Positions 1-8,160 are shown, counted from the first letter of the stretch. The stretch: 10,233 nucleotides of DNA from Pseudomonadota bacterium (GCA_021819635.1 JAKAQQ010000008.1:1-10233), one strand, 5' to 3'. Made by a program: numbers and translations. Notes: generated by a model not told the origin, from the sequence alone.

Positions 1-2793
1 CGGGGTCTCGCGTCCTTCGAGGTGCGTCTCGCAGCGCGGGCAAACCTCCCGCCCCCCGCGGCCCACCTCCGGGTCGTGGAACCAGCAGCGCGGGCACTTG
101 GGGTCGGGGGACGGCGCCGCCCGGGCGCGCAGGGACGTGAAGCCCGGGACGGGCTCGGCCTCGGGCGGCGCCGCCTCCGCCGTCCGCAGATCGAGCCGCG
201 AGACCATGAGGAGATCGCGCAGGCCCTCGCCGAAGGCGGCGAGGGCCCGGGCTTCCTCTTCCGCGGCGTAGAGCGTCACCGCCGCGTCGAGGCTCTTGCC
301 GATCCGTCCCTCCACGCGCAGGGACTCGAGAATCTTGAGAAGCGCTTCCCGCAGACGGAAGAACGCCGCCCAGTCGAGCGCGTCGGTGTCGACGGGGGGG
401 AGGGTCGGGACGTCGGCGAGGAAAATTGAGGCCGGCCGCTGGCCCGGGAGATACCCCCACGCTTCCTCGGCGGTGAAACAAAGGATCGGGGCGAGCCAAC
501 GCAGGAGGGTCTCGAGGAGACCGAGGAGCGTCGTCTGCGCCGCCCGTCGCCCCCGGCCCCGCTCTGGGCTCGTGTAGAGGCGGTCTTTGAGAACATCGAG
601 GTAGAACCCCGCGAGATCCACGACGCAGAACTGAGAGATTTCCTGGACGACGAGATGGAATTCGAAGTTCCCGTACGCGCGGCGGACGCGTTCGCCACGG
701 GCCCGGGCGGCGGCGAGGATCCAGCGGTCGACGGCGAGGAGATCCTCGATCCCGAGACCGTCCGTCCCGGGGTCGAAGTCGGCGACGTTCGCCAGCATGA
801 ACCGCAGCGTGTTGCGGATCTTGCGGTAGGTCTCCGCCCAGCGGTCGAGGATCTCGTCCGAGACCGAGAGCTCCGCCCGGTAGTCGCTGCCCGCCACCCA
901 CAGACGCAGCACGTCGGCCCCGAGCCGCCGGATGACCTCTTGGGGCGCGACGACGTTGCCGAGGGACTTCGACATTTTGCGGCCCTCGGCGTCCACCACG
1001 AACCCGTGGGTGAGCACCGCCCGGTAGGGGGCCTCGCCGCGGGTTCCGACGGCCGTGAGGAGCGAGGACTGGAACCACCCACGGTGCTGGTCGGAACCCT
1101 CGAGGTAAAGGTCGGCCGGCCAGCGGATCTCGGGCCGGGTCGCGGCGAGGGTGGTGTGGAGCGAGCCGGAGTCGAACCAGACGTCGAGGACATCCGTCGA
1201 CTTGACGTAGCGGCGGGCCTCCTCCCCGGGGAGGAGATCCTCGGGACGGAGCTGTTCCCAGGCCTCGGGGCCGTCGCGCTCGATTCGTCGGGCGACTTCT
1301 TCGAGGAGACGGACCGAGTCCGGGTGCGCCTCGCCGCTCGTGCGCTCGAGGAAGAGGGCGAGCGGCGTCCCCCACAGCCGCTGGCGCGAGATGCACCAGT
1401 CCGGCCGGCCGGCGACCATGGTGGCGAGGCGTTCCCCGCCCCAGGCGGGGTGCCAGGCGACTTGGGGGATCGCGCGGAGCGCCGCGGTGCGCAGCCCTCC
1501 GGTGTCCATGAGGACGAACCACTGCGGGGTGGCGCGGAAGAGGAGCGGGGTCTTGTGCCGCCAGCAGTGAGGGTAGCTGTGTTCGTAGGTCTCCGCGTGC
1601 ACGAGCGCTCCGTGCCCGTCGAGGAGGGCGACGATCCGCGGGTTGGCCTCCGCGAGGCCGAGCTGGCCGACCTCGGGGACGTCGTCGAGGAAACGTCCGC
1701 CTTCGTCGACGAGGGCGGTGAGCGGAAGACCGTAGCGGCGGCCGGCCTCGTAGTCGTCGAGGCCGTGGGCCGGGGCGGTGTGGACGAGCCCCGTGCCGAG
1801 ATCAAGGGTGACGTGCGGGCCCAGGATGACGGGCACCGTCTTGTCGAGCCAAGGGTGCGCGAGGCGGAGACCCTCGAGTTCCGAACCCTCGACGCTTCCG
1901 AGGATCGCAACGCCCGCGCCGCCGTAGCGGGTGAGGCAGGCGTCGAGGAGATCCGAGGCGAGGAGGAGGAGACGTTCGCCGCCCTTCTCCGTCCGGTGCC
2001 GGAGAAGGGCGTAGGTCGTCTCGGGGTGGACCGCGAGGGCTTCGTTCGCGGGAAGTGTCCACGGGGTCGTCGTCCAGGCGACGGCCGCCGCCCCGGACAC
2101 CGCCGCCGGGTCGAGGCCAAGCCGGCGGGCGAGATCCGCGGGCTCGACGACCCGGAAGGCCACGTCGACCGCGGTCGAGACGTGGGGGCGGTATTCGACC
2201 TCGGCCTCGGCGAGGGCCGAGCGGCAGCGCGCGCACCAGTGCACGGGTTTCGTTCCCCGCCCGAGGCGACCGGCTTCGAGGAGGCGGGCGAGGAGCCGGA
2301 GTTCCCCGGCGACCACCCCGGGGTCGGTCGTGAGGTACGGGTGCGCCCAGTCGCCGAGGATCCCGAGGCGGACGAAGTCCCGTTTCTGGCGCTCGACCTG
2401 GCCGAGCGCGTAGGTCCGGCAGGCCTCGCGGAAGCGGGCCGGGTCGTCCGTGGCGCGTCGGCCGAGATCCTTTTCGACGACGAGTTCGATGGGGAGCCCG
2501 TGGCAGTCCCAGCCGGGGACGTACACCGGGTCGTGACCCTCGAGCACGCGCGAGCGGACGACGATGTCCTTGAGGATCTTGTTGACCGCGTGCCCGATAT
2601 GGATGTCGCCGTTGGCGTAGGGTGGGCCGTCGAGGAGCACGTAGGGCGGACGGCCGCGGGCGTGGCGGCGCAGGGCGGCGTAGAGATCCTCCCGTTCCCA
2701 GCGGGCGAGGAGTTCCGGTTCGCGCCGCGGAAGATCGGCCTTCATGGGGAAGGCCGTCGCGGGCATGTTGAGGGTTTCGCGGTAGTCACCCAC
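1..2793 (-). CDS. ileS: Isoleucyl-tRNA synthetase (class I, bacterial type), 3' end cut by the window edge
   Basis: Charges tRNA-Ile with isoleucine in the cytoplasm and hydrolyses mischarged valine. The frame stays open for 931 codons to the left edge; E. coli IleRS has 938 residues, so only a short tail is missing. Seen in order: the N-terminal stretch [18 protein letters not shown]; the HIGH signature in [15 protein letters not shown] (residues 65-68, bases 2590-2601); [11 protein letters not shown] of the CP1 editing domain (residues 240-250); KMSKS (residues 606-610, bases 964-978); and the C-terminal zinc-binding tail with Cys pairs at 900/903 (KCPRCW) and 918/921 (VCPRC). I chose the GTG at 2793 because it has GGAGG 11 nt upstream and its product [11 protein letters not shown] matches the length of E. 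coli MSDYKSTLNLP. An ATG at 2811 in the same frame has no Shine-Dalgarno. It is the last visible gene of the murJ-ribF-ileS operon, and its start overlaps the ribF stop by 8 bases. Confidence 0.97.
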   Translation of the reverse strand, partial: MGDYRETLNMPATAFPMKADLPRREPELLARWEREDLYAALRRHARGRPPYVLLDGPPYANGDIHIGHAVNKILKDIVVRSRVLEGHDPVYVPGWDCHGLPIELVVEKDLGRRATDDPARFREACRTYALGQVERQKRDFVRLGILGDWAHPYLTTDPGVVAGELRLLARLLEAGRLGRGTKPVHWCARCRSALAEAEVEYRPHVSTAVDVAFRVVEPADLARRLGLDPAAVSGAAAVAWTTTPWTLPANEALAVHPETTYALLRHRTEKGGERLLLLASDLLDACLTRYGGAGVAILGSVEGSELEGLRLAHPWLDKTVPVILGPHVTLDLGTGLVHTAPAHGLDDYEAGRRYGLPLTALVDEGGRFLDDVPEVGQLGLAEANPRIVALLDGHGALVHAETYEHSYPHCWRHKTPLLFRATPQWFVLMDTGGLRTAALRAIPQVAWHPAWGGERLATMVAGRPDWCISRQRLWGTPLALFLERTSGEAHPDSVRLLEEVARRIERDGPEAWEQLRPEDLLPGEEARRYVKSTDVLDVWFDSGSLHTTLAATRPEIRWPADLYLEGSDQHRGWFQSSLLTAVGTRGEAPYRAVLTHGFVVDAEGRKMSKSLGNVVAPQEVIRRLGADVLRLWVAGSDYRAELSVSDEILDRWAETYRKIRNTLRFMLANVADFDPGTDGLGIEDLLAVDRWILAAARARGERVRRAYGNFEFHLVVQEISQFCVVDLAGFYLDVLKDRLYTSPERGRGRRAAQTTLLGLLETLLRWLAPILCFTAEEAWGYLPGQRPASIFLADVPTLPPVDTDALDWAAFFRLREALLKILESLRVEGRIGKSLDAAVTLYAAEEEARALAAFGEGLRDLLMVSRLDLRTAEAAPPEAEPVPGFTSLRARAAPSPDPKCPRCWFHDPEVGRGGREVCPRCETHLEGRETP

Positions 2794-3748
2794 CGGGGGG
2801 GGGTCCTCCATCAGGAGCGGATGGGGCCGCGGCGAGGAGCCGCCGGGCTTTCTCGACGTCGCGGGCGATTTGCCGCGCGAGGGCGTCGACGGTGTCGAAC
2901 GTCCACTCATCGCGGAGGCGGGCGACGAAGCTCACCTCGAGCCGCCGGCCGTAGAACGGGCCGCCACCGTAGTCGAACAGGTGGACTTCGATGAGCTCGC
3001 GGCCGTCCCCGAACCCGGGGCGGACGCCGAGACTGGCGACACCATTGTACGGATTCGGCCCGAGACCCGAAACGCGGACGGCAAAGACGCCGCGGAGCGG
3101 AAGACGCCGGCGGCCCGGGGCCAGGTTCGCCGTGGGCCAGCCAAGACGGCGCGCGAGCCCGAGGCCGGGGGTCACCCGCCCCGAGAGCGTGTAGGGCCGG
3201 CCGAGGAGGCGGGCGGCCGTCTCGAGCTCGCCCGCGGCGAGATGGGCGCGGATCCGGCTGCTGCTGATGCGTCCGCCTTCGGCGACGACGGCCGGGACGG
3301 GCAGGAGGTCGAGCCCGTGGGCCGCGCCCCGGTTCCGGAGAAGGGCCAGATCGCCCCGGCGGTCGCGGCCGAAGCGGAAGTCCTCGCCCACGGCGACGAG
3401 GCGTGCGCCGAGCCCCGCGACCAGGATCCGGTCGATGAAGTCCTCGGCCGTGAGGGCCGCAAGACGGTGGTCGAAGTGCAGGACGACCGTGCGTGCGACC
3501 TCGAGGGCGGCGAGGCGCGGGAGCTTCTCGCCGAGGCGCGTGAGCCGGGCCGGCGGCTCGTCGGGCCGGAAGTGTTCGCGCGGGAGGGGTTCGAAGGTGA
3601 GGACGGCCGGCTCGAGACCCGCGTTCCGTGCCGCGGTGGCCAGGGCACGGAGGAGGGCCGCGTGGCCGCGGTGCACGCCGTCGAAGGATCCGACGGCGAG
3701 GGCCAGGGGGCGCCCCCCCCGCGCCGGGAGGCTGTGCCGGACGATCAT
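2786..3748 (-). CDS. ribF: Bifunctional riboflavin kinase / FMN adenylyltransferase (FAD synthetase)
   Basis: Converts riboflavin to FMN and then FMN to FAD in the cytoplasm. The product is 320 residues; E. coli RibF has 313. The N-terminal adenylyltransferase domain shows [10 protein letters not shown] (residues 20-29, nucleotidyltransferase HxGH motif), [10 protein letters not shown] (51-60), [13 protein letters not shown] (121-133) and ISSSRIR (161-167). The C-terminal kinase domain starts near [12 protein letters not shown] (181-192). It carries WPTAN (204-208), [10 protein letters not shown] (238-247) and EVHLFDY (254-260), whose Glu corresponds to the family's catalytic base. The ATG overlaps the murJ stop as ATGA (3745-3748), which suggests translational coupling. 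A GGGGA a few bases upstream may help initiation. The frame is open far upstream into murJ, but conserved RibF sequence begins at this ATG. The Pro/Gly-rich C-terminus ([10 protein letters not shown]) is encoded by the sequence that also holds the ileS start region. Confidence 0.97.
   Translation of the reverse strand: MIVRHSLPARGGRPLALAVGSFDGVHRGHAALLRALATAARNAGLEPAVLTFEPLPREHFRPDEPPARLTRLGEKLPRLAALEVARTVVLHFDHRLAALTAEDFIDRILVAGLGARLVAVGEDFRFGRDRRGDLALLRNRGAAHGLDLLPVPAVVAEGGRISSSRIRAHLAAGELETAARLLGRPYTLSGRVTPGLGLARRLGWPTANLAPGRRRLPLRGVFAVRVSGLGPNPYNGVASLGVRPGFGDGRELIEVHLFDYGGGPFYGRRLEVSFVARLRDEWTFDTVDALARQIARDVEKARRLLAAAPSAPDGGPPPGG
2805..2809 (-). promoter_or_regulatory. Shine-Dalgarno of ileS inside the ribF 3' end
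   Basis: GGAGG on the minus strand lies 11 nt before the GTG at 2793, within the last codons of ribF. It is the only good Shine-Dalgarno near the ileS N-terminus and supports GTG 2793 over ATG 2811. The gap between it and the start codon is almost entirely a run of nine C. Confidence 0.65.
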
Positions 3749-5358
3749 GCGGTCCCCGTTTCGGGGCGCGGCGCCCCGCGCTCGAGGAGATCGCGGACGT
3801 GGTGCGGACGCAGGCCCGCGGCGAGGAGCCCAAGAACGTAGACCGCGACGCCCCCGAGAATGAGGCCGAGGAGGGTGCCCGCACGGATCCAGAGATCCGC
3901 CCGGAGCCACGCCGCGAAGGGGGGGGCGAGCGCAAGGAGGACCGTGGCCATGAGGGCGCTCGCGGCGACGACCCGGAGGAGAAGGGGGGTCCAGCCCGGC
4001 GCCGGGCGCCAGTGGCGGCGGCGGCGGAGGCCGCGCGCGAGGAGCGCGGCGTTCAGGAGGGCGGCGAGCGACGTCGCGAGGGCGAGGGCGGCGTGGGGGG
4101 CGGGCCAGCGCAGGGCGAGCCAGAGCGGGACGAGGATCCCCATGAGAAGGAGGTTGGCGCCGACCGCCAGAATCCCGATCTTGACCGGTGTGCGCGTGTC
4201 CTGACGGGCGTAGTAGCCCGGGGCGAGCACCTTGATCGAGGTGAAGCCAAGGAGCCCCAGCGCGTAGGCGACGAGGGCCCAGGCCGCCATCCGGGCGTCG
4301 AAGGCGTTGAAGGCGCCGCGGGTGAAGAGCGTGACGAGAAGCGGGCCGGCAAGCACGGCGAGGCCCACCGCCGCCGGGAGGACGACGAGCAGGATGAGGC
4401 GCAGCGCGTTGTCCAGGGTGCGCGAGAAATCGTCGCCCTCGCGGCGGCTGTGCGCGCGGGTGAGCCGCGGGAGGACGACCGAACCCAGGGCGACGGCGAA
4501 GACGCCGAGCGGGAACTCCATGAGGCGGTCGGCGTAGTAGAGCCAGCTTACGCTGCCCGGGGCGAGGAAGGTGGCGACGGCCGTGTCGACGAGGAGGTTC
4601 ACCTGCATGACCGAGGCGCCGAAGAGCGAGGGCAGCATGAGCGCGAGGATGCGGCGCACGGCGGGGTGCCTGAACCCGACCCGCGGGCGCACGAGGAGCC
4701 CCCGACGGGCGAGAAAGGGGATCTGGAACGCGAGCTGGAGGGCCCCCGCGGCGAGCACCCCCACCGCGAGGGCCGTGATCGGGACGCGGACCACCCCGGT
4801 CAGCCAGAGGGTGGCGGCGATGAGCGTGAGATTGAGCAGGATCGGGGTGGCGGCCGGCGCGGCGTAATGCCCGTAGACGTTGAGGCTCCCGGCGCTCAGG
4901 GCGACGAGCGCGATGAAGAAGAGGTAGGGGAAGGTCCAACGCAGCATCCCGGCGGCGAGCGCGTGGGTGGCGGGGTGCGCGAGGAAACCGGGGGCGAAGA
5001 CGTCGATCACCCAGGGGGCGGTGAAGATCCCGACGGCGGTGACGACGAGGAGGACGAGCCCGAGGGTGCCGCTGGCGTGGGCAACGAGGTCCCGGGCGGC
5101 GGGGTGTCCGTCGCGGTGGTGAAGGTCCCCGAGGACCGGGACGAAGGCTTGGGAGAAGGCCCCCTCGGCGAAGAGGCGGCGGAAAAAATTCGGGATCTTG
5201 AAGGCGACGAGGAAGGCGTCCATGGCCGGACCCGCCCCGAAATAGCGCGCGAAGAGTATGTCGCGGACGAATCCCAGGATCCGCGAAAGGAAGGTGAAAC
5301 TGCCGATGAGGAGGGTCGTGCGGACGAGTCGGGGGGCGGAGCGCGTTGCGGAGGTCAT
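3745..5358 (-). CDS. murJ: Lipid II flippase MurJ (MviN family)
   Basis: Flips lipid II across the inner membrane for peptidoglycan synthesis. The 537-residue product is strongly hydrophobic and fits the 14-helix MOP/MviN fold; E. coli MurJ has 511. Conserved stretches include SRILGFVRDILFARYFGAG, DAFLVAFKIPNFFRRLFAEG, AFSQAFVPVL, PGSVSWLYYADRLMEFP and KVLAPGYYARQDTRTPVKI. The charged cavity residues essential in E. coli (R18, R24, D39, R52, R270) have counterparts R26, R32, D47, R60 and R278. I chose ATG 5358 because it lies just before the first conserved helix and below a TACAAT box. ATG 5388 falls inside that box, and the frame is open to 5514 with unconserved, Pro-rich sequence. No clear Shine-Dalgarno precedes either ATG. 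It is the first gene of the operon with ribF and ileS. Confidence 0.96.
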   Translation of the reverse strand: MTSATRSAPRLVRTTLLIGSFTFLSRILGFVRDILFARYFGAGPAMDAFLVAFKIPNFFRRLFAEGAFSQAFVPVLGDLHHRDGHPAARDLVAHASGTLGLVLLVVTAVGIFTAPWVIDVFAPGFLAHPATHALAAGMLRWTFPYLFFIALVALSAGSLNVYGHYAAPAATPILLNLTLIAATLWLTGVVRVPITALAVGVLAAGALQLAFQIPFLARRGLLVRPRVGFRHPAVRRILALMLPSLFGASVMQVNLLVDTAVATFLAPGSVSWLYYADRLMEFPLGVFAVALGSVVLPRLTRAHSRREGDDFSRTLDNALRLILLVVLPAAVGLAVLAGPLLVTLFTRGAFNAFDARMAAWALVAYALGLLGFTSIKVLAPGYYARQDTRTPVKIGILAVGANLLLMGILVPLWLALRWPAPHAALALATSLAALLNAALLARGLRRRRHWRPAPGWTPLLLRVVAASALMATVLLALAPPFAAWLRADLWIRAGTLLGLILGGVAVYVLGLLAAGLRPHHVRDLLERGAPRPETGTA

Positions 5359-5386
5359 CGGGTGCGGGAGGACTCGCCAATGCCGC

Positions 5387-5392
5387 ATTGTA
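5387..5392 (-). promoter_or_regulatory. Possible -10 box of the murJ-ribF-ileS operon
   Basis: TACAAT on the minus strand, one base from the TATAAT consensus. It would start transcription near 5380 and give a leader of about 20 nt before ATG 5358. No recognisable -35 lies 16-18 nt upstream in this very GC-rich stretch, so the call rests on the hexamer and its position. Confidence 0.4.
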
Positions 5393-5741
5393 AGTGACCG
5401 GCGCCGTCCTGCCGGGCCGGGCGGAGGGGGCGGTCCGGGTCCCCGGTCCCCCGTTTCCTCGGCGTGTCGTGGGGGATCCTCTCCACCCGTCCAAGCGGGT
5501 GGGTTTCGAGCCAAGACGCGCGGTTCGTGGGCGGCTCGCGGAGGGAACCCGCAACGGATGGGCTCGTTGCGGCGCTAGGTTCCGCGATGCAGTCGGGCAA
5601 CGTCCGGCCTTGAGCGGCGGAAGGCCCGTGCCCGGGCGCCCACGACGCCGGAGGTTCCCGGGGCGTGGAGACGTGATGCGGGTCGGGGACGGCACCGCTT
5701 GGCCCAACGTCGGCGGGCGCATCCTGACCTCGCCGACGCCC
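5393..5741. other. Gene-free divergent region between murJ and rpsT with three short hairpins
   Basis: About 350 bases with no supported gene. The reading frames here do not resemble any protein I recognise and run into rpsT or murJ in the wrong frame. Three perfect inverted repeats occur in series: CCACCCG/CGGGTGG (5483-5489 and 5496-5502), CCGCAACG/CGTTGCGG (5549-5556 and 5565-5572) and GGCCTT/AAGGCC (5606-5611 and 5621-5626). A further pair, GGAACC (5544-5549) and GGTTCC (5578-5583), flanks the second. None is followed by a proper T run. The region may be a structured leader, a small RNA, or only promoter DNA. Confidence 0.5.
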
Positions 5742-5747
5742 TATAAT
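5742..5747 (+). promoter_or_regulatory. -10 box of the rpsT promoter
   Basis: Perfect TATAAT, 38 bases before the rpsT start codon. Transcription would begin near 5754 and give a leader of about 32 nt. No convincing -35 sits 16-18 nt upstream; CTGACC at 5724-5729 resembles TTGACA but is too close (12 nt). Confidence 0.65.
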
Positions 5748-5771
5748 GGGCGTCTTGCTTCGTGACTTCCT

Positions 5772-5785
5772 GGAGACTTTGCTCC
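5772..5785 (+). promoter_or_regulatory. rpsT Shine-Dalgarno within a small fold-back
   Basis: GGAG at 5772-5775 lies 10 nt before the GTG start. CTCC at 5782-5785, touching the start codon, is its exact complement, so the ribosome-binding site can pair with the bases next to the start (4-bp stem, 6-nt loop, with a possible U-G pair extending it). This may reduce or regulate translation, but the stem is short. Confidence 0.45.
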
Positions 5786-6076
5786 GTGGCCAACACCGCA
5801 TCCGCCAAGAAGCGTGCCCGACAGGGCGAGAAGCGCCGCGTTCGCAACCAGGCGCAGCGCTCCGAACTTCGCACGACCCTCAAGGGCGTGCGCACGGCTC
5901 TCGCCAGCGGGGATCTCGAGAAGGCCCGTACGGCCTACCGTGACGCCTCCTCGCTCCTCGACCGCTCGGCGCGCAAGAATCTGATCCACCGCAACACGGC
6001 CGCCCGCTACAAGAGCCGTCTCAACGCCCGTCTCAAGGCCCTCGCCGGCGGATCCCGGCCCGCCCTGTCGGGCTGA
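5786..6076 (+). CDS. rpsT: 30S ribosomal protein S20
   Basis: Primary 16S rRNA-binding protein of the small subunit. The 96-residue product begins (M)ANTASAKKRARQGEKRR, matching E. coli MANIKSAKKRAIQSEKAR (87 residues). It is rich in Lys/Arg throughout and carries the conserved LIHRNTAARYKSRL segment (E. coli LIHKNKAARHKANL). The start is GTG at 5786, since conserved sequence begins exactly there; an upstream in-frame ATG at 5762 would add eight unconserved residues. A non-ATG start is notable because E. coli rpsT starts with TTG, which is tied to its translational autoregulation. The C-terminus has a tail (AGGSRPALSG) beyond the usual end. The gene is a single-gene unit with its own TATAAT box and a hairpin after the stop, divergent from murJ and convergent with the metallophosphoesterase. 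Confidence 0.96.
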   Translation: MANTASAKKRARQGEKRRVRNQAQRSELRTTLKGVRTALASGDLEKARTAYRDASSLLDRSARKNLIHRNTAARYKSRLNARLKALAGGSRPALSG

Positions 6077-6086
6077 GACCGGCTTC

Positions 6087-6130
6087 GGGATCCCCGGCCG
6101 AGTGCCCGGGGATCCCTGAGGTTGTTTCCC
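6087..6130 (+). terminator. rpsT terminator hairpin between convergent genes
   Basis: An 11-bp perfect stem, GGGATCCCCGG (6087-6097) with CCGGGGATCCC (6106-6116) and an 8-nt loop, starts 10 bases after the rpsT stop. A moderately T-rich stretch (TTGTTTCCCTTCT) follows a few bases later. On the minus strand no T run follows, so it is more likely a terminator for rpsT than for the gene coming the other way. Confidence 0.65.
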
Positions 6131-6150
6131 TTCTCCCGTCGTCCGGGCTC

Positions 6151-7050
6151 CTAGCGGGCGCCCGCGGCCTCCGGGGCATGGACGAGATCCGGCGTCGGGG
6201 GGCGGAGCGCGGCCCCCGACGCCCGGGGCTCGTGGCGGCGGAGCTCCCGCGCTCCTTCCGCGGTCCATTCGAGAAGAAGAAGCCTTCCGTCCTCGTCTTC
6301 GGCGAGGAACGTCTGGCTTTCCACCCAGTCCCCGCAGTTGGCGTAGACCGTCCCCGCCCCGTCGTCGCAGGGGCGGAGTTCCGCGCGGTGGATGTGGCCG
6401 CAGACGACGCCGGCGCAGCCGTGGCGGCGCGCTTCCTCGGCCAGCAGGGTCTCGAACCGTGAGATGTGGCTGACCGCGTTCTTGACCCGGCCCTTGAGGT
6501 ATTGCGAGAGCGACCAGTACGGACGCCCCGTAAGCGCACGCAGACGGTTGAGCCAGCGGTTGAGGCGAAGGGAGAACATGTAGAGGGCGTCGCCCAGATG
6601 GGCGAGCCAGGCGGCGTGAAGGAGGACGGCGTCGAAGGCGTCGCCGTGGGTGACCCACAGGCGCGCGCCCGCGGCGGTCGTGTGCACGGCGTCGCGGCGG
6701 ATCTCGATTGCTCCGAACGCAAATCCGGCGTAGGGACGGAGAAATTCGTCGTGGTTCCCGGGAACGAAGACGACGTGGGTCCCGTGGCGGGCCCGACGGA
6801 GGAGATGCTGGACCACGCGGTCGTGGCTGGCGGGCCAGTACCATCCCTTGCGGAGCTGCCACCCGTCGACGATGTCCCCGACGAGGTAGAGCGTCCCGGC
6901 GCGGAGCGTCTCGAGCATGTCGAGAAGCGCCGCCGCCCGCGCGTCGCGGGTGCCGAGATGGACGTCGGAGATCCACGCGGCGCGGACGGCCAGGCCCGGC
7001 CGCGCGCGGGGGGAGGGGAGGGGGGCGGTCGGGCGATCCACGCCCGCCAT
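6151..7050 (-). CDS. Metallophosphoesterase, UDP-2,3-diacylglucosamine diphosphatase-like
   Basis: A 299-residue calcineurin-like phosphoesterase. Metal-binding motifs appear in order: SDVHLG (28-33), GDIVDGW (58-64), GNHDE (98-102), THGDAFD (134-140) and GHIH (218-221), followed by YANCGDWVES (236-245). This pattern is that of the COG2908 group, commonly annotated as UDP-2,3-diacylglucosamine diphosphatase, which makes lipid X in lipid A synthesis. The sequence differs from classical E. coli LpxH (240 residues): it has an extra segment with RLNRWLNRL and YWSLSQYLKGRVK, so the substrate is inferred and no symbol is given. ATG 7050 is the only reasonable start, 32 bases after the obg stop, with no strong Shine-Dalgarno. 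The N-terminal ~20 residues are Pro/Arg-rich and unconserved. It is probably cotranscribed with obg and occupies the place of proB in Pseudomonas-type loci. Confidence 0.85.
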   Translation of the reverse strand: MAGVDRPTAPLPSPRARPGLAVRAAWISDVHLGTRDARAAALLDMLETLRAGTLYLVGDIVDGWQLRKGWYWPASHDRVVQHLLRRARHGTHVVFVPGNHDEFLRPYAGFAFGAIEIRRDAVHTTAAGARLWVTHGDAFDAVLLHAAWLAHLGDALYMFSLRLNRWLNRLRALTGRPYWSLSQYLKGRVKNAVSHISRFETLLAEEARRHGCAGVVCGHIHRAELRPCDDGAGTVYANCGDWVESQTFLAEDEDGRLLLLEWTAEGARELRRHEPRASGAALRPPTPDLVHAPEAAGAR

Positions 7051-7082
7051 TGCACCACGCCACTGCGACAGGGACGTGACGC

Positions 7083-8123
7083 TCAGTCCGCCGGGGGGGG
7101 CTCGGGCGACGGTCGTCCGGGGAGATGCGCAAGGCCATCGCTCACGGCGCCCACGAGCTCCGCGATGCCGTTTCCCTCGCGGGCCGAGACGGCGAAAAGC
7201 CGGGGATGGTCGGCGCAGGCGGCGGCGAGGCGGGCGCAACGTTCGCGGGCTTCTTCGGGCGTGAGAAGATCGATCTTGTTGGCGATGAACCAGCGAGGCT
7301 TGGCCGCCAGTCGGGGGTCGAAGGCTTCGAGTTCCGAGACGATCGCCCGGACCCGATCGAGGATTTCGTCCTCGTCGGGCAGGCTCACGTCGACGACGTG
7401 GAGGAGGAGCCGCGTCCGGCGCAGGTGGTTGAGGAACCGCAGTCCGAGACCGGCGCCTTCCGCGGCCCCGCGGACAAGACCCGGGACGTCGGCGGCAACC
7501 CAGCGGCGTTCGCCGTCGTCGGCGACCCCAAGCTGGGGCGTGAGGGTGGTGAAGGGGTAGTCGGCGATTTTCGGATGCGCGTGCGAGAGACGCGCGAGGA
7601 GCGACGACTTGCCGGCGTTCGGAAAGCCCAGGAGCCCGACGTCGGCGAGGAGCCGCAGTTCAAGCCGGAGCCGGCGCTCCTCCCCGGGGTGGCCCGGGGT
7701 CGAGCGCCGCGGGGCGCGGTCGACCGAAGACTTGTAGTGGGTGTTGCCGAACCCACCGTCCCCACCGCGGGCCACAAGGAGACGTTCCCCGTGGGTCACG
7801 ATCTCCCCGAGCAGGAGGCCCGCCTTGAGGTCGTGGACCAGGGTGCCGGGAGGGACGCGGATCTCGAGATCCTCCCCGCTCGCCCCCGTGCGGTTGGCGC
7901 CCGAGCCCGGGCGACCGTGCGACGCCCGGAAGAGGGTCCGCGTGCGGAAGTCGACGAGGGTGCCGAGTCCCCCCTCGCCGACGAGGTAGATGCTCCCGCC
8001 GCGCCCCCCGTCGCCGCCGTCGGGCCCGCCGCGCGGCACGAACTTCTCGCGTCGGAAACTCACGACGCCGTTGCCGCCGTGTCCGGCCTGGACGGTGATG
8101 AGGGCTTCGTCAACGAATTTCAT
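7083..8123 (-). CDS. obg: GTPase Obg/CgtA, ribosome assembly factor
   Basis: A GTP-binding protein that associates with the 50S subunit during assembly and links ribosome status to growth control. The product has 346 residues. The Gly-rich Obg fold covers about 1-158 (GHGGNGVVSFRREKFVPRGG, GGDGGRGGS, ARGGDGGFGN). The G domain has G1 GFPNAGKSS (166-174), G2 FTT (191-193), G3 DVPG (212-215), G4 NKID (282-285) and G5 SA (313-314). It ends soon after the G domain with a short Pro/Glu tail and lacks the long acidic C-terminal extension of E. coli ObgE (390 residues). Switch II reads DVPGLVRGAAEGAG, with Arg where Glu is usual. ATG 8123 begins exactly at conserved MKFVDEA. No Shine-Dalgarno is visible; a hairpin ends 12 nt before the start. 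It follows rpmA after 87 bases. Confidence 0.97.
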   Translation of the reverse strand: MKFVDEALITVQAGHGGNGVVSFRREKFVPRGGPDGGDGGRGGSIYLVGEGGLGTLVDFRTRTLFRASHGRPGSGANRTGASGEDLEIRVPPGTLVHDLKAGLLLGEIVTHGERLLVARGGDGGFGNTHYKSSVDRAPRRSTPGHPGEERRLRLELRLLADVGLLGFPNAGKSSLLARLSHAHPKIADYPFTTLTPQLGVADDGERRWVAADVPGLVRGAAEGAGLGLRFLNHLRRTRLLLHVVDVSLPDEDEILDRVRAIVSELEAFDPRLAAKPRWFIANKIDLLTPEEARERCARLAAACADHPRLFAVSAREGNGIAELVGAVSDGLAHLPGRPSPEPPPAD

Positions 8124-8135
8124 GCCGCGGCGCGC

Positions 8136-8160
8136 TCGTGCCCGTCGGAGAGGGGCACGA
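8136..8160 (-). other. Hairpin immediately upstream of the obg start
   Basis: An 8-bp perfect stem, TCGTGCCC/GGGCACGA (8136-8143 and 8153-8160) with a 9-nt loop. On the obg transcript it ends 12 nt before the ATG, next to where a Shine-Dalgarno would be expected and none is seen. It may affect obg translation, but function is not shown. Confidence 0.45.

Noticed and set aside
655..2994. A 779-codon open frame on the plus strand opposite ileS
   Set aside because: It is antisense to a gene with every IleRS signature in frame. Its product is low-complexity, Glu/Gly/Arg/Val-rich and matches no family I know. Long antisense frames are expected in GC-rich genes because stop codons are AT-rich.
3628..5397. 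A 589-codon open frame on the plus strand opposite murJ
   Set aside because: The product is almost wholly charged (Glu, Arg, Gly, Asp), the mirror image of a hydrophobic transporter read on the other strand. MurJ is certain.
3749..5722. Upstream extension of the ribF frame through murJ, suggesting a fusion protein
   Set aside because: The added sequence is Arg/Pro-rich shadow of murJ. RibF homology starts at ATG 3748, which overlaps the murJ stop in the usual ATGA manner.
5394..5765. A 123-codon plus-strand frame in the murJ-rpsT gap
   Set aside because: It runs through the rpsT TATAAT box into the rpsT leader, has an Arg/Gly/Pro-rich composition with no known motif, and lacks a ribosome-binding site.
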